64,000 nucleotides of DNA from Biscogniauxia marginata. Lineage: Eukaryota; Ascomycota; Sordariomycetes; Xylariales; Xylariaceae. The notes under the pieces are model-generated. The model was not told the DNA's origin and ran no database searches. It worked only from the letters and a program-made list of their open reading frames with translations. The stretch is taken from contig MU404114.1 of NCBI GenBank assembly GCA_022695795.1, positions 62,001 to 126,000 of the forward strand, read 5' to 3'. This document shows, piece by piece, positions 51,809 through 63,236 of the stretch. Made by a program: the position numbers and the translations under genes. Within the stretch, counting starts at the first letter, position 1; each line of letters begins with the position of its first letter.

Positions 51809-53806
51809 TCACGGGTCACCACTTGTCGGCGTCGCGTAACCGGAATCCTGTCTTCTGTGACCCGTTTTACCCGTCGTCTCCGTCTCGAGCTCCTCTTTGG
51901 CTGGTGGCTGGATTACCCTCGTCTCAACCTGTAGTTCCTTAACCGGTGCTGGGCCTTCGGCGTTTGGGGTGGGAGCTGGCTCCTTGCTAGTTTTCGCATC
52001 GGTTGCTAGGGGTTCAGTGGTGGATGGTTTATCTTTTACATCCGCCTGCGTGCCATTCTCTTTCTCGTCCTCCTCGGAATTCTTGACCTCGGTCTTGGCC
52101 TCTTGCTCCTTCTTTTCCTCCTCGGCTTTCTTCTCCTCTGCCTTTCGCCTATCCTCGGCGTCCTTCAGTTCCTTCTCCTTGCGGTCTTTACGGGTCCGCT
52201 CGACAAAGTCTTCTGCGTTCTCTACAGCCGCCCGAGGATTGCGTTTGTGTCTCATCAAGAAGCCTTGAAGCTCAGCTGGACTGAACTCGAGCGCAGGGAT
52301 CTTAGATGCAAATTCCTCGGCTAGCACACTGATTTGGGCATCGTGAGCTTTCCGCTCCTTCACCTTCTCCTCCTCGAGAGCCTTCTGGGCATCCGGGCTA
52401 AGTGAGAGATTCGTGCTGGGTTCGGGTTCATCGTCGCCCTCGAGGTAGGCAAAGATGGCACGGAAGACAGCAGAAGTGATTTCGCTGTCCGCTAAACCGA
52501 ACTCCACACTCATATCAATACGTCCGGGGCGAATCAACGCCTTATCTAGCTTGTTAATGTGGTTTGTTGTCATTATCAGCACGCGGCCTTCCTGCGATGC
52601 CACACCATCGAGAATGTTGAGCAGACCGGATAAAGACAGCCTTCCAGGTGTCTCACTGTTATTTGTCGTTTTTTTATTACTCGTGGTTTTCTGCTGGTCC
52701 GAGGCATCAGATGACTCGGTTTCCTCCTCACGGGTGTGGGTCAGACCCGCAGTGTCAATATCTTCTAGGAGAACGACACAGCGATGAGGGAGCTCGGCAA
52801 AGAGGGAAGCCAATGTTTCCTCATTAGACAGCATCGAGTTCAAACTGACAATATAAATTCGCATCTTGAAGAAACCAGCCAAAGCTAGACTCAACGAGCT
52901 CTTTCCCGTGCCCGGTGGGCCATACAGTAGGTAACCACGTCGGTACGGAATACCCCTGTTTGCATACCACCGCTGGGTTGCAGGACAGAGATAGTCAGTG
53001 ACATCATCAATGATATCTTTCTTCTTGTTCTCGTTCAGAATCACCGTGGAGAAGGGGCGAGGAGTTCTGGCCATACAACGTTGCCAGGTCATGTCGCTGT
53101 AACTTGATCCACGGGTCCCGCGATAGATAAGTGTTTTCTTTTCGTCTTTCTCGAGATACTTTTCGCGGGCCTCCATCAAAAGTTGTTTCAGAATCTTTGG
53201 GTCGCGGCCGAAGCATGATAGAGATATCTCTTCACGCTCACTGGCAAGCGAAGATGATTGCTGGTCGCGGTTGGAAGTTCTCCGAAACTGGAGCAGGCGA
53301 CCATGGTACCAGAAATGGTGGGTGCCAAAAGACGGTGTGTACGACAAGTTCTTTTTCTTGTCCTCCAGGTCGTCATGTTTGCCCTCGTTGTCTTCGTTGT
53401 CGTTCCAACCCCAGAAATACCAAAATCTTGAGTTCGTGTTGGTATTGACGACAAATCGTCTTGCGCCTCTTGAGAACTGTTGGGCAGCAACCCAGGCCAT
53501 GAGAATGCTGTAGATTTCATCGTCGGTACGGATATCCACGACGGACATGAAATGGGTTTCCAGTTGAGACCAGAAGTATGTACTAGTGTAGCTCCAGGCG
53601 AGGGTAAGGGCACCCGCAAAAATAGCTATGGGGATGTACAAGTTGAGATCGATATGGAGGTATTTTTGGATAGCACCAGCGATCATAGAGATTCCAGGAA
53701 AGAAGAAATCCAACAGGGCCAGTTGGTGTGACTGGGGAGCATCTGAGTTGTCATGGGGGGACACTGACTCGGCTGGCCCCGATGAAAGGATAGGAGTGCT
53801 TGCCAT
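51809..53806 (-). CDS. BCS1-like AAA ATPase
   Basis: The protein has 665 residues in one exon. BCS1-family proteins are membrane AAA ATPases; yeast Bcs1 translocates the folded Rieske protein across the inner mitochondrial membrane. Here there is one transmembrane helix (about 56-72), a BCS1_N-type domain (about 70-260) and an AAA core. The core has Walker A GPPGTGKS at 296-303, a Walker B VVLLEDID about 345-352, and the second region of homology TTNHINKLDKALIRPGRIDM. A Ser/Thr/Asn-rich loop (about 355-390) is inserted after Walker B. The C-terminal 150 residues are Glu/Lys-rich (helical, charged) and Pro/Thr-rich. The insert and long charged tail mark this as one of the expanded filamentous-fungal BCS1 paralogues rather than the core Bcs1, which is about 450-500 residues. 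Localisation and substrate are unknown. Confidence 0.92.
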   Translation of the reverse strand: MASTPILSSGPAESVSPHDNSDAPQSHQLALLDFFFPGISMIAGAIQKYLHIDLNLYIPIAIFAGALTLAWSYTSTYFWSQLETHFMSVVDIRTDDEIYSILMAWVAAQQFSRGARRFVVNTNTNSRFWYFWGWNDNEDNEGKHDDLEDKKKNLSYTPSFGTHHFWYHGRLLQFRRTSNRDQQSSSLASEREEISLSCFGRDPKILKQLLMEAREKYLEKDEKKTLIYRGTRGSSYSDMTWQRCMARTPRPFSTVILNENKKKDIIDDVTDYLCPATQRWYANRGIPYRRGYLLYGPPGTGKSSLSLALAGFFKMRIYIVSLNSMLSNEETLASLFAELPHRCVVLLEDIDTAGLTHTREEETESSDASDQQKTTSNKKTTNNSETPGRLSLSGLLNILDGVASQEGRVLIMTTNHINKLDKALIRPGRIDMSVEFGLADSEITSAVFRAIFAYLEGDDEPEPSTNLSLSPDAQKALEEEKVKERKAHDAQISVLAEEFASKIPALEFSPAELQGFLMRHKRNPRAAVENAEDFVERTRKDRKEKELKDAEDRRKAEEKKAEEEKKEQEAKTEVKNSEEDEKENGTQADVKDKPSTTEPLATDAKTSKEPAPTPNAEGPAPVKELQVETRVIQPPAKEELETETTGKTGHRRQDSGYATPTSGDP

Positions 53807-55784
53807 GACGGCGACAATGACGACAGCGACGACGATGGATATCTGAGAAGGGGCTTGTTGTATAAGGGGGATCGAAGAGAGAGAGGGGACAAAAGTCAGT
53901 GCCGGTAGGAAATAAGAATTGAAGCCAAGTCAGCAACGCATCTGGTCCAGGTGACCAAGATGTTTGTATCGAGGACTGGGTAGAGGTGAGATGGCATGGT
54001 GGGCCGCGATTCTTTAAATACTAGCCACCTCATGATCGGGTTAACCGATTCATTCGTCGCACAGCAGCGACATTTTAGTATCTCAACTGTCCATGACTAC
54101 CAGGTAGGGTACTTGGTTCGCGTGCGTCCATCCATAATATTATGAGCTAATAATACATCCCGATACGCCAGACTAAGTAAACTAAGTTCTCTAGTTCCCG
54201 GCTGTGCCACAAACATTAGGTAGGCCTTACAGCAAGCGCAACAACAGGCAGAAGGCTGTGCGGCTCTTTGACCGTATGACTTGTTCCTTGTTTGCCTTGA
54301 GACGCTAACCTAGAAGGAGATCGATGTACACTAGCTAGTGTAAGAGAAGACAAAGAAAGCACAAGGTACTTACTTAGACTTCACTTCTCGTCCCTCTTAG
54401 CGTCTGAGCTTAGGAGTTTTGGTATGGAAGATATACAGACAGGATCGACAGGACTCTCACTGCTTAGCCTGGGACACCCGGGGACTAGGTAGTTAAGACT
54501 ACGTCTTATTGGCACGCTTTCAAATGTGCATCGTAATATGCATCGTAATATGCATCGTAGTGACATCCAATGGCAACGGTTGATAGATCCGGACATGGCC
54601 GGTTGTAGCCTCGATATGTAGGTGAGATAGTGGTGAAGAACAAGGTGCAAAACAAACTTGATCGTCTACCTAAGGTAGGTATAGGTAAGTAGTACATACA
54701 GGTCTCAGCCACAACATGGGGCAGAGCTGTAGAAACTTCTCCTCTCCACCTGATTGGCTGACATGCGTTGAAGAATGGAAGGCCAGGCCTCCATTGGATA
54801 GGTATGTACAGTAGGTCTGACTCACGACCCACTCTTTTCCAACAAAATTCATATGCCGGCGTGGAGGTAAGTAGTGTAAGGGTTTAACAAAATCATAAGA
54901 AATAAGCTTACTTACCTACCTGGTCCCACCTACCAGCCTACCTAGTTATTGCCTTGCCTTCCCTTGCCTCAGGTAACCCGCCAAGGCAGCAACGAGGCCG
55001 CCCAGGACATCACCCGATAGCTATGCAGCTGCCAAGACTTTTGTTCTCGCGATAGCTAACCATCTCCGGGACCATATTCCTTATGGCCTGCCTGGGAACA
55101 GATAGAGAAGAACGAAAATGAAGAAGCATAGAGCTTTGGAAGAAGAAGAAAAAAAGGGGGGGGTTAGCATTGAGCTATAAAAAAAATTTCCCCCAAACTC
55201 CATTCATAGCGGCTACCTATAGAGCACATCTAAGTGCGGAATGACACTATATATACAAAATATTCTTGGGTACCTATCTATATATAAAAAGGGAGAAGGA
55301 GAAAGAGAGGAAGAAAAAGACCGACTACCCCAGCCCTATCTAGCTAGGCCTCCAATAAGTATAAAACAAAAGGAATTATTCTTGGGATGGAACGTCTGTT
55401 TCGTTCCTGGTTGCGAAGAAAAAAAAAAGATTTTGGGGGGGGGGGGGAAGTTCTGACCAGTCATTTCCCCCAATCCCCAGCCGAAGACCCCCAAACTCCC
55501 GTCCGACATAACAGAACAAAGGAAGAAAAAAAAAACCCCCCATTGGAAGAAATCCCTGCCCAAAGCCATCGGCCATGCAAGGCAGGTTTCCCAGGTAGCC
55601 ATCATGAATCATAAATCTAAATCATAAATCGTAAATCGTGAATGAATTAGAGCTCCGCGGTCACAGCCCGATTGACAAAAGAAAAAGAAAAAACAGGAAA
55701 AGGGGGGTGGGGTGGGGGGTGGACCACCCATCCATCCATTCGTCGTCTCCCTCTTCCCCCTTTCTCCTTATATATATCTCAGTC
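53807..55784. other. Intergenic
   Basis: No gene is seen. It contains the promoter of the BCS1-like gene, a three-copy 12-mer repeat at 54527, TACCTA-rich DNA around 54660-54690 and 54900-54950, and a 12-base G run near 55435. The frames at 55638-56153 on the plus strand are the mirror of the minus-strand low-complexity gene. Confidence 0.5.
54527..54562. repeat. Tandem 12-mer, three copies
   Basis: TGCATCGTAATA is repeated twice exactly and a third time as TGCATCGTAGTG. Confidence 0.9.
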
Positions 55785-56504
55785 TCAGTCATACACCTCA
55801 ACCCCCGGCCCGCGGTTATCCCACCCCCGCGCGACATCGTCGCGCTCGAAGGGGGGCCACGGCCCCCCACCGCCGCCGGGCGGGATCTGTATGAAGCCGT
55901 TCTCGAACCCCGCGGCAGCGGCAGCGGGATGCTGCCCGGGCGGCGGGGGAGGCGGGACACACACCGGAGGAGGAGGCGGCGGTGGCGGTGGGCCATGTTG
56001 GTGGTGGTGGTGGTGGTGCTGTTGTTGTTGCTGGTGGTGATGGGGGTGGTGGAAGCCTCGATGGTGACCATTCACCGTCGGGTCGGGGCGTCTCGTCGAA
56101 GAGTGGCGTCGGTGTTTACTACCGTTACCACCACTACTAGCACGGGACCTTGAGCCACAGCTCTCGTCGTCGTCATCATCATCGTAATAGCAGCCGTGTT
56201 TGTTCTTATTCTTGCCGGCGGACCGCGCGAAGGGCCCGCTGAGGATGTGCGCCGCGATGCGGACGCGCCGGTCGTCGCGCCGGTCGACCTTGCGCGTGAC
56301 GGCGCCGCGGATGCCATAGTACCCCCTGGGGTCCTCGGTGTAGACGAACGACTGCGAGTCCGAGCTCGACCAGAAGGAGCCGATCGAGTCCCCGTCGTCG
56401 TCGTCCGACCCGCCGAAGGACCTCGACCGCACCGAGTAGAAGGACGACGTGTCCGAGCCGCCGCCGCCGTACGGTCCGTTGCCTCGGGGGTCGTACGGGT
56501 TCAT
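55785..56504 (-). CDS. Low-complexity His/Pro/Gly-rich hypothetical protein
   Basis: This is a single open frame of 239 residues. I do not recognise a family. Residues 1-55 are Gly/Ser/Asp-rich. Residues about 55-98 look like the only ordered part: SFVYTEDPRGYYGIRGAVTR, then KVDRRDDRRVRIAAHIL and SGPFARSAG. An Asp run follows, then Ser/Arg, then mixed poly-His/poly-Gln (about 150-172), poly-Pro (about 175-193) and a Gly/Pro-rich end. The frame stays open over 720 bases in spite of strong triplet repeats and has no competing long frame with normal composition. It could be a real, largely disordered protein or a repeat-driven open frame; the ordered block argues for real. There is no signal peptide or membrane segment. 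Confidence 0.55.
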   Translation of the reverse strand: MNPYDPRGNGPYGGGGSDTSSFYSVRSRSFGGSDDDDGDSIGSFWSSSDSQSFVYTEDPRGYYGIRGAVTRKVDRRDDRRVRIAAHILSGPFARSAGKNKNKHGCYYDDDDDDESCGSRSRASSGGNGSKHRRHSSTRRPDPTVNGHHRGFHHPHHHQQQQQHHHHHHQHGPPPPPPPPPVCVPPPPPPGQHPAAAAAGFENGFIQIPPGGGGGPWPPFERDDVARGWDNRGPGVEVYD

Positions 56505-58467
56505 TGTTTGTTTGTTTGCGATGATTGGGAGACCGGAAGGGAGGGAAAGGGGGGGTTTGTTTCTTATATAGTATTCAGAAAGAAGGCAGAAGGGCGGTAG
56601 TGTGTGAAGAGTAAAAGCGGTGGTGATGTAAATCTGCTATGCAGGGCAACCTTGCGCTCTAGTAGTGACTCTTGGTTCACAAGGTTGGTTCGTTGTGTAA
56701 TTAGGTCCCTGATGGAGGACGATGGGGGGGGAGGAGGAGGAGGAGGACAGCAAGGTCAGATGCCAATCGTATGAGTATGTATATATGTATGATGCTTGAG
56801 TAGGTAGGTAAATAGATAACGAGGGCGAAAGGAGGAAGGCTTGGAAAAAAAGGGAGGGGAGGCGATACAGAGACGTCGTTATATACCCTCAAACTGCGGC
56901 GACGGCGGTGCAAACACACACCGCATTACATCCTCGAAGCCGGGCGAGGAGGACAACTCGAAACATCGCGCCTATCATGATCGCGCCCGTGTAGTCGGGC
57001 GACCGACCAAGCCCCCCTGGACGCCATGCAGCCAGCAAATCGATTTCAATGGTTTGTTTCTCCCTCACTCTCTCCTCAGAAGATGATATGTATACTTACA
57101 TATATATGCAAGAATGGACGGAGAGGGCTGATATCCAAAACCCCGGCTCCCGGGCTGCGGGCCAAAAAGCAACAACAAGTACTGCTCAACCCATCACCAG
57201 CACCTTGACCGCGAGCAAGCAATATCGCCTACATATGTTCATGCAGGCGGGCGAATGGGTGGTGCGTCACTGGACCACGGCTTCCTGTCGCGATGACAGC
57301 CAGCCTCGACACAGGTAGGTCAAGTAGGTTAGGTAGGTTATGGTCGGCCGGCCGGCCAGTCCGTTCCCTCACCCTGCAGCACCCACCGTCTCCGTACCCG
57401 CGTAGCCTGCAGATCCCCTTCCTTTTTTCCTTGAAACCAAACACACCACCCACCCTCTCCGACCAATGAGGCCTCGAGGAATCCCAGTGGTTCCCCTCCC
57501 CCCTCCTCCAAAGAGAAGCCACCCCGTCGCCCTGTTTCGCACCTCGAGACTGGGGTCTCGAAGGCAGCAGCTCGCACTGCGCGATTCTGAAACCACTTGT
57601 TACCCCTGCCCTTTTCCTCTCTGACCACCACCCATCCATCGGCCATCAAAGGTGTTTCTTACTACTGTGTTTTCGAGAAATGCTATCGATTTCTTTTTGA
57701 GCCTCATGGCCTGACGAATTAAGCGAACATCGCCCGTCCGATTCATCATCCTCGTTAACTAAGGAAGTTTTCGAAACCGAGTTCTTCTTTGGGTATCATT
57801 GGATTTGGTTTTGTAGGGTTTATGTACCCCCACCCCCTTTTCTTTTCACCTTTTGGCCGCTTGGGCTCCCCAAAAGAGGAGGTACCTATGCAAGAGAGTT
57901 TGACTTGGAGGGTACAAAGGGTACCTACCTACGTAGTATTCGTTCCTGGAGGTAACATGTCTCGTCTGTAGTGCCCGCCAGATCGGATGGACAGGCAGAT
58001 AAACGAGCGTGCTGTACCTCTTGAAACCCCTCTCTCCCCTTTCTCACTTCCCCGCATGAGTTTTCGTTTCACTGATGATATCAATCTCGATGACCACATG
58101 GTTTGGAGAAACTTTCTCCCCATTCCCCAGCGCAGCGTTGTTGTCTGATGCAGTTGGTACAGTAATACTGCGACAAGCAGCCTTGTCCGAGTAACTAGAA
58201 AAAAATGTGAAGTTATAATATCATTATTCCCCTACCTTGCATACTTACTTAAGCCCGCAGAATCGATCTATCACAGCAATTAACCCTGCTCGGCCGGCTG
58301 CCAACTTGCTCGAGCTCGTACTAGGTTCGAAACGGACGCGTACATGTGCGGTTGCGTAAGAATCATGAGGTTAAGCGACAGAGAGAAGCAAAAAAATAAA
58401 ACAAAATAAATGAAATACGAGGAATGATATCTGATTGATATCGTGAGCTATTGTGAACCCGCATCAT
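56505..58467. other. Intergenic
   Basis: No gene is seen. Contents include a GGA-rich stretch near 56725-56750, a GTAGGT/GTTAGGT repeat near 57315-57340, and GGCCGGCCGGCC at 57345-57356. The minus frame 57229-57639 has no motif. Bases about 58150-58467 are the 3' flank of the PLP enzyme gene. Confidence 0.5.
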
Positions 58468-59907
58468 TCAAACCCTCTGCATTGAGTCAGGAGAAGCCGG
58501 CTTCCATTTCCCCTCTTTTACTCGAGCGCAGAGCTCGAGCAGGACGTTGGCAGCCCATTCGAAGTCCCCACAGCCGAGATATATCTGACCAGATATTCTC
58601 GACCAGAAGGCTCCGGCGTAGAACCTCGTCGCGATAAACGAGTCGAATTCGCTCACACTCCTCTCTGTGATCCAGTCGGCCACCGCTTTGGCCTCTTTGG
58701 GAGATATGCTTCCTGCGGCGTCCCTTGTTCCCCTGTGAGATTCCCGTGTCGCTACGTCATCCTGCTTGATCTCCAGGGGCAGTCTCACGTTCGTGAAGCA
58801 GCATTCCCGAAGAGAACCTGTTTGGTTCTCGAGAACTTCCGTCCCCATCATGGCTGCCATCAGCTCACCGCCCTCCCGTGCGACGGCCTGGCAGTAGTCC
58901 TGCACCTGTTTCTCGCCCCCGCATACTCGCTCCCGAAACTTTATTGCCTCTAGTACGCATATGTATGGCGTCGTGTCTACGGTCGAGACCTTCTCGAACA
59001 ACCTGACGAAATACTCTGTATGCGAGGCCCCGTCTCGCTGCGCAGCCGGCATGTAGCCTTCCGCAGTCGGGTAAGTTGTCCTGATGAGGTGATGATTTCG
59101 GCGGGGGACATATAATACCGCGCAGCCGCGAGGCACGTTAAGCCACCTGGCGTGCATCAACTTCAGTTGGGGAGGGACACTTGTGAGACGAAAAGGAGGG
59201 GAAGACATGGGGCAAGCTCACTTGTAGCAGTTGCTGATGAAGAAGTCTGGTCCAACTTGGGCCAGTCGTGTCAGATCGAGATGGCCAATTCCATGAGCGC
59301 CGTCGATGCAGCTCATAATGCCGTACTGCCTGCAGATATTGACGAGCGGCTCCCAAGGGAAACGCACACCGGGAAAGGAGATTACCGTGTCAAAAATAGC
59401 GAGCTTCACTCGCTTCCCCTGGACCTGGATCACGAGGACAGCGGCACGGAACATGTCAAGTATGTCTGCATCTTCAAGGGGGTAAGTCAACTCGATACCG
59501 AACCCTCTGGCAGGAGTGGTCTCCTCTAGGGATTGTATCGTCTTGAGACACGCGTCATATATGGTGCTGAAGTAGAGAATGACGTCGCCATCTTGGTAGG
59601 TGAGGTTTCTCAGGACGGTATTAACACCGGTGAGAGCATTCGGCACAAAGACTACCTCGTCAACGTCTGCACCTAGAAAGGGAGCGATGGCGCCTCTAGC
59701 CTGACGTAGCTGCTCAGGATAGACGAAGCGAATGAACGTGTCCGGTCTAGCTTCGGTCTCGCGCTGCAGCTTGTGTTGATAGTCGCGAACGACTGAAGGG
59801 GAGGCTCCAAAGGAGCCGTGGTTCAGCGGTGTGTAGGACGATGCAAAGCTGAAGTGAGCTTCACGCATCGGTCTCCCAAAGGGTACCGAGCCTGTGGGTG
59901 TTGACAT
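58468..59907 (-). CDS. Class V PLP-dependent enzyme (isopenicillin-N epimerase/cysteine desulfurase-like), two exons
   Basis: I join 59907-59222 and 59146-58468 (75-nt intron) for 454 residues. It belongs to the aminotransferase class V fold. Motifs are the N-terminal YTPLNHGSFGASP (about 26-38), the cofactor-binding DGAHGIGHLDL with Asp202 (contacts the PLP ring nitrogen) and His205, and the Schiff-base lysine Lys229 in SNCYKWLNVPRG. Fungal proteins of this kind are usually annotated as isopenicillin-N epimerase-like or hercynylcysteine-sulfoxide-lyase (Egt2-like); which reaction this one performs cannot be read from the motifs. The intron splits the catalytic lysine codon (AA|G). I chose the ATG at 59907, matching the usual short N-terminus. 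An in-frame ATG at 59988 would add 27 residues. No neighbouring gene points to a pathway. Confidence 0.88.
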
Positions 59908-62900
59908 TTCGGCTTCGGGAGCTCTCACCAATGATGGCCGGTCATGGTTCCGGCTGCGAGGCCTAGAAGAATCCGCGCGGGCCTTCATGGCCAAATCGGG
60001 CAGGGCTAGCCCCTCTGTCAGTGTCACCTAGATATGAGCTTGGTGGTAGTAGTAAGTAATCAATAATGCATGTTCTCTCACAGTGGTGGTTAATAGTGGC
60101 ACCCCTTTTCAATTTGATTCCGTTGGCTAGAGGATGACCAACCCTCTGCTTTGGAATAAAATAAATAAAAAGAAAAGCACACCTGGCTTGAAGTATGTAC
60201 CTCAGGTAATCTCACTAATATTCCTGGGTATGTTTAGGACTATCTCCTATTAGCGACGGCTTAGGTAAACACCACTGAAGCAACCTACGGGGACTTTACG
60301 CACCTTAGCTATGTACTTACAGCAGTAAATCTGAGTGTCCCTTTATCACTACGGAATATCCATCCACGGGGTACTCGTGCAGTCTAATATCGATGGCACG
60401 AGTAGGTGGTTAGCACGTTCGAGCAAGATAGAAACGTGGCGCGAGGTGCTCTGATTTATTATTAGCGTGCACGGCAAGGGGGGAGTAAAATCAGGATCGT
60501 ATCCGGGTGGGCCGGCTAGATCGTAAGAAGCTTGGGTCAACCGCCCTGTCGCAGTATTCCATGTTGGCCGCTACGACCAACGGCTTCTACGGGTAAAATA
60601 GAATAAAACAAAACAAAACAACTTGTGCCCACCTACCTACTTCAACCGCTACGGAGATGTTCTGAACTTTGAGGCAATTCTGAGCAAGTTAGTACTAGTT
60701 TAGATAGGGATCGGATGTTAGCGGCACGGATCTGAAGCCAACGAACGTTAAGGTGATTCTCCGGAATAAGTAATAACTCTATTAGAATATGTATTGTTAG
60801 TGATGGACCGATACATTTGAGTAAACTACTAGTAAAAAAAATACATACTTGGCGGTATGTTGACGGCAAAGGCCGCTGGTCTCTGTCGCTAGCTGCCAAA
60901 AGCTTACCAGTTGGGACTAAACTATTGGCGCTAGCAACTTTGGAGCCACTCAAAACCCATTAGACTTTTCTAACTACCGGCTCTAGCGGAGCATGACTTC
61001 ACGAAAGAATTGGACACGGGCCCGGGCCCCTTCGGTTTCTGATTGGTCCTAGATTGTTACGTCATATTTAGATATATCGTGGACCTTCCATGGTAAGTTC
61101 GTTCTTTTTCTCTATATCGAAAACAAGCATGGCCGGGATCCAACGCTGAACTGCGGCAGGAAGCCGGTGGCTGGTCAAAGCTGATGATGCTTCGTGTTAT
61201 AAACAACAATTGGGGATACACCTTTTTTTTCTCTCTTCTCCTACGGGTAGGTTGAGTCATCTGATCCATGATATTAACCGGTCGGAGGTCCTTCTAAATA
61301 TGTGAATGTAGGTAAAACGACCTTCCGGTCCAGTCCATGTAGGAATATATGCATTGCATTGCAGTGAGTACAAGCAAGCGAGGGATCTCGCTCATCCCCA
61401 CCCTTCAACACGTGAATGTCGACGGGAAAGAAAAAAAGCTTTTTCTTCGATTGATTCTTCCATAGCCGTTCAGCGTGGCGCATTTGAAGACTGTTTCTGT
61501 CTGACCCGCTGGCTGGTTTCGCTATATGCGATCAAAAGTCTCGTTCTGAAACGGGGATCTAGAAATAGCTCACCCTATCCCTTCACCTTCCTCTTTGCGC
61601 TGTAAGATGGCTTCACACCTCACATCCGATAAGAGACGAACGAGTCTAGCAAGTATGCTTCATGGAAATATGGCTATCTAAACTTATTTTTGTTTCCCCT
61701 TTCGTCTCTTTTGGAGCTTAATGGCCTTCGAGGACGGGCCTAGGTAGCAGGTGCCGGATAGCCAGCCACCCAAGCGTCTGCGAAGAGCATACTGAGATCT
61801 GAGGGCGATCGGGAAACTCAGGGCCAGCCAAGGTACTATGTTAAAAGGGCTGTGGGCAGAAGCCGAGCGAATGATGCTTCATGAAACTGCAGAAACCTTG
61901 TACACTGGCCTTCAACACCACCACGACGACATAGCGCTCCACTCCGCTTGGAACGTTAACTTTTGTCCGGTGTACTGGCAATACTGGGTAAGGCGCTCTG
62001 AATACAGAACCCCTCTTTCTCTTCTTCTCGTCTTCTCGTCCTCTTCAGTCTAGTCGTGCCATGGTCCGGAAGTGCCCATCCCCTTGCAGAATAGGCTCAA
62101 GTGAGTGCAGCGAATCCGTCTTCGCAGTACATATTACCATCTCGGTTCAAAGTACGACAGTCCTGTACCGGGCGTGGGCGCCAAGGAAATGCAAATTTTG
62201 TGCAACTATTGTCATCAATGATTCATTAGGGATTACGACACAGAAACAGGTCATTGGACGAGTTTTTCTACTCAGTCGGGTCGTCTGGACTCTGGTGGGT
62301 TGAGATATCTTCGCCGGTGTCCCCTGGCAAGTTGCAAAAGCCCGCATCAATAAACCTTAATGAGATTACATCGCCAAGCAATCAAAAGGGTGAATAATGA
62401 CCTGACTGCCTTACGAACAGGCTGAGTGAGCATTGCATTGAGCGAGGAGGCAGGAAGACCAAACTAGACGAGACCTAACCCAGGTAGTTAGTGATCGACC
62501 CCCATGTACCCATTCAATTTTTCCAACTTCACTAGCTCGGGCTTGACTTGACTTTGCCAGGGGGAGGGGGGCTTCCGAAGGAGAAGAAGAAGAGGTAGGT
62601 GTGTGTGTGTGTGTGTGTGGTATATGTAGTAAGACGGTTAGGTTAGTGTAGTGTAGCAGTGAGAAAGAAAGAAGAAGAAAAAAAGAAATCCTGCCCAAGG
62701 GAGAGACAAGAAAAAAGAAGGGAAAAGAAAAAAGAAAGAGAGCAAATAATAATGCGCCAATCCAATCAAGACTCGGTCTAAGTGATGCCCAGGCACGCTA
62801 GACTAGGCCCTGTCATGTTGCTTTTAACAAGTCAAGTAGGAAGGAACTTGTTGTAGGTAGGTAGGCGTGCCGGACCCGTCCCCCCCCACCCCAAACACCC

Positions 62901-63236
62901 AAAAGTCCGAAACCCACTAACAGCAACTTGGCCCCTGATGAACTGCGGGCCCCTTCAACTCGTACAGCCACTCCATCTCTCACTTCTTACTTGTCCGATC
63001 CATCTTCGCTGTACACAACGACCAACTTTGTAATCGCCTCTATCGACCTAATCACCCAACACGGACGCAATACGAGTGGAAAACATATCGCTGCACAGGC
63101 TGGAGTCAAGGGGAAGCCCTTTTCGATGACCTTTTTGGGGCCAGGGTCGTCCGTCGTCGAGCCGCTGATGTTGTAAACCGTCGACGCCCTCCTGATCGAC
63201 CGAGAAACATCAGTTTCCCCTTAACCGTCCGCAGCC
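59908..63236. other. Intergenic
   Basis: No supportable gene is seen over 3.3 kb. It holds a TG repeat at 62597-62619, purine-rich simple DNA at 62660-62740, and the C-rich leader of the right-edge gene (about 62880-63236). The short frames (for example 61838-62053 and 62928-63176) have no motif. Confidence 0.5.
62597..62619. repeat. (GT)n repeat
   Basis: A nearly perfect GT run of about eleven units in intergenic DNA. Confidence 0.9.
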
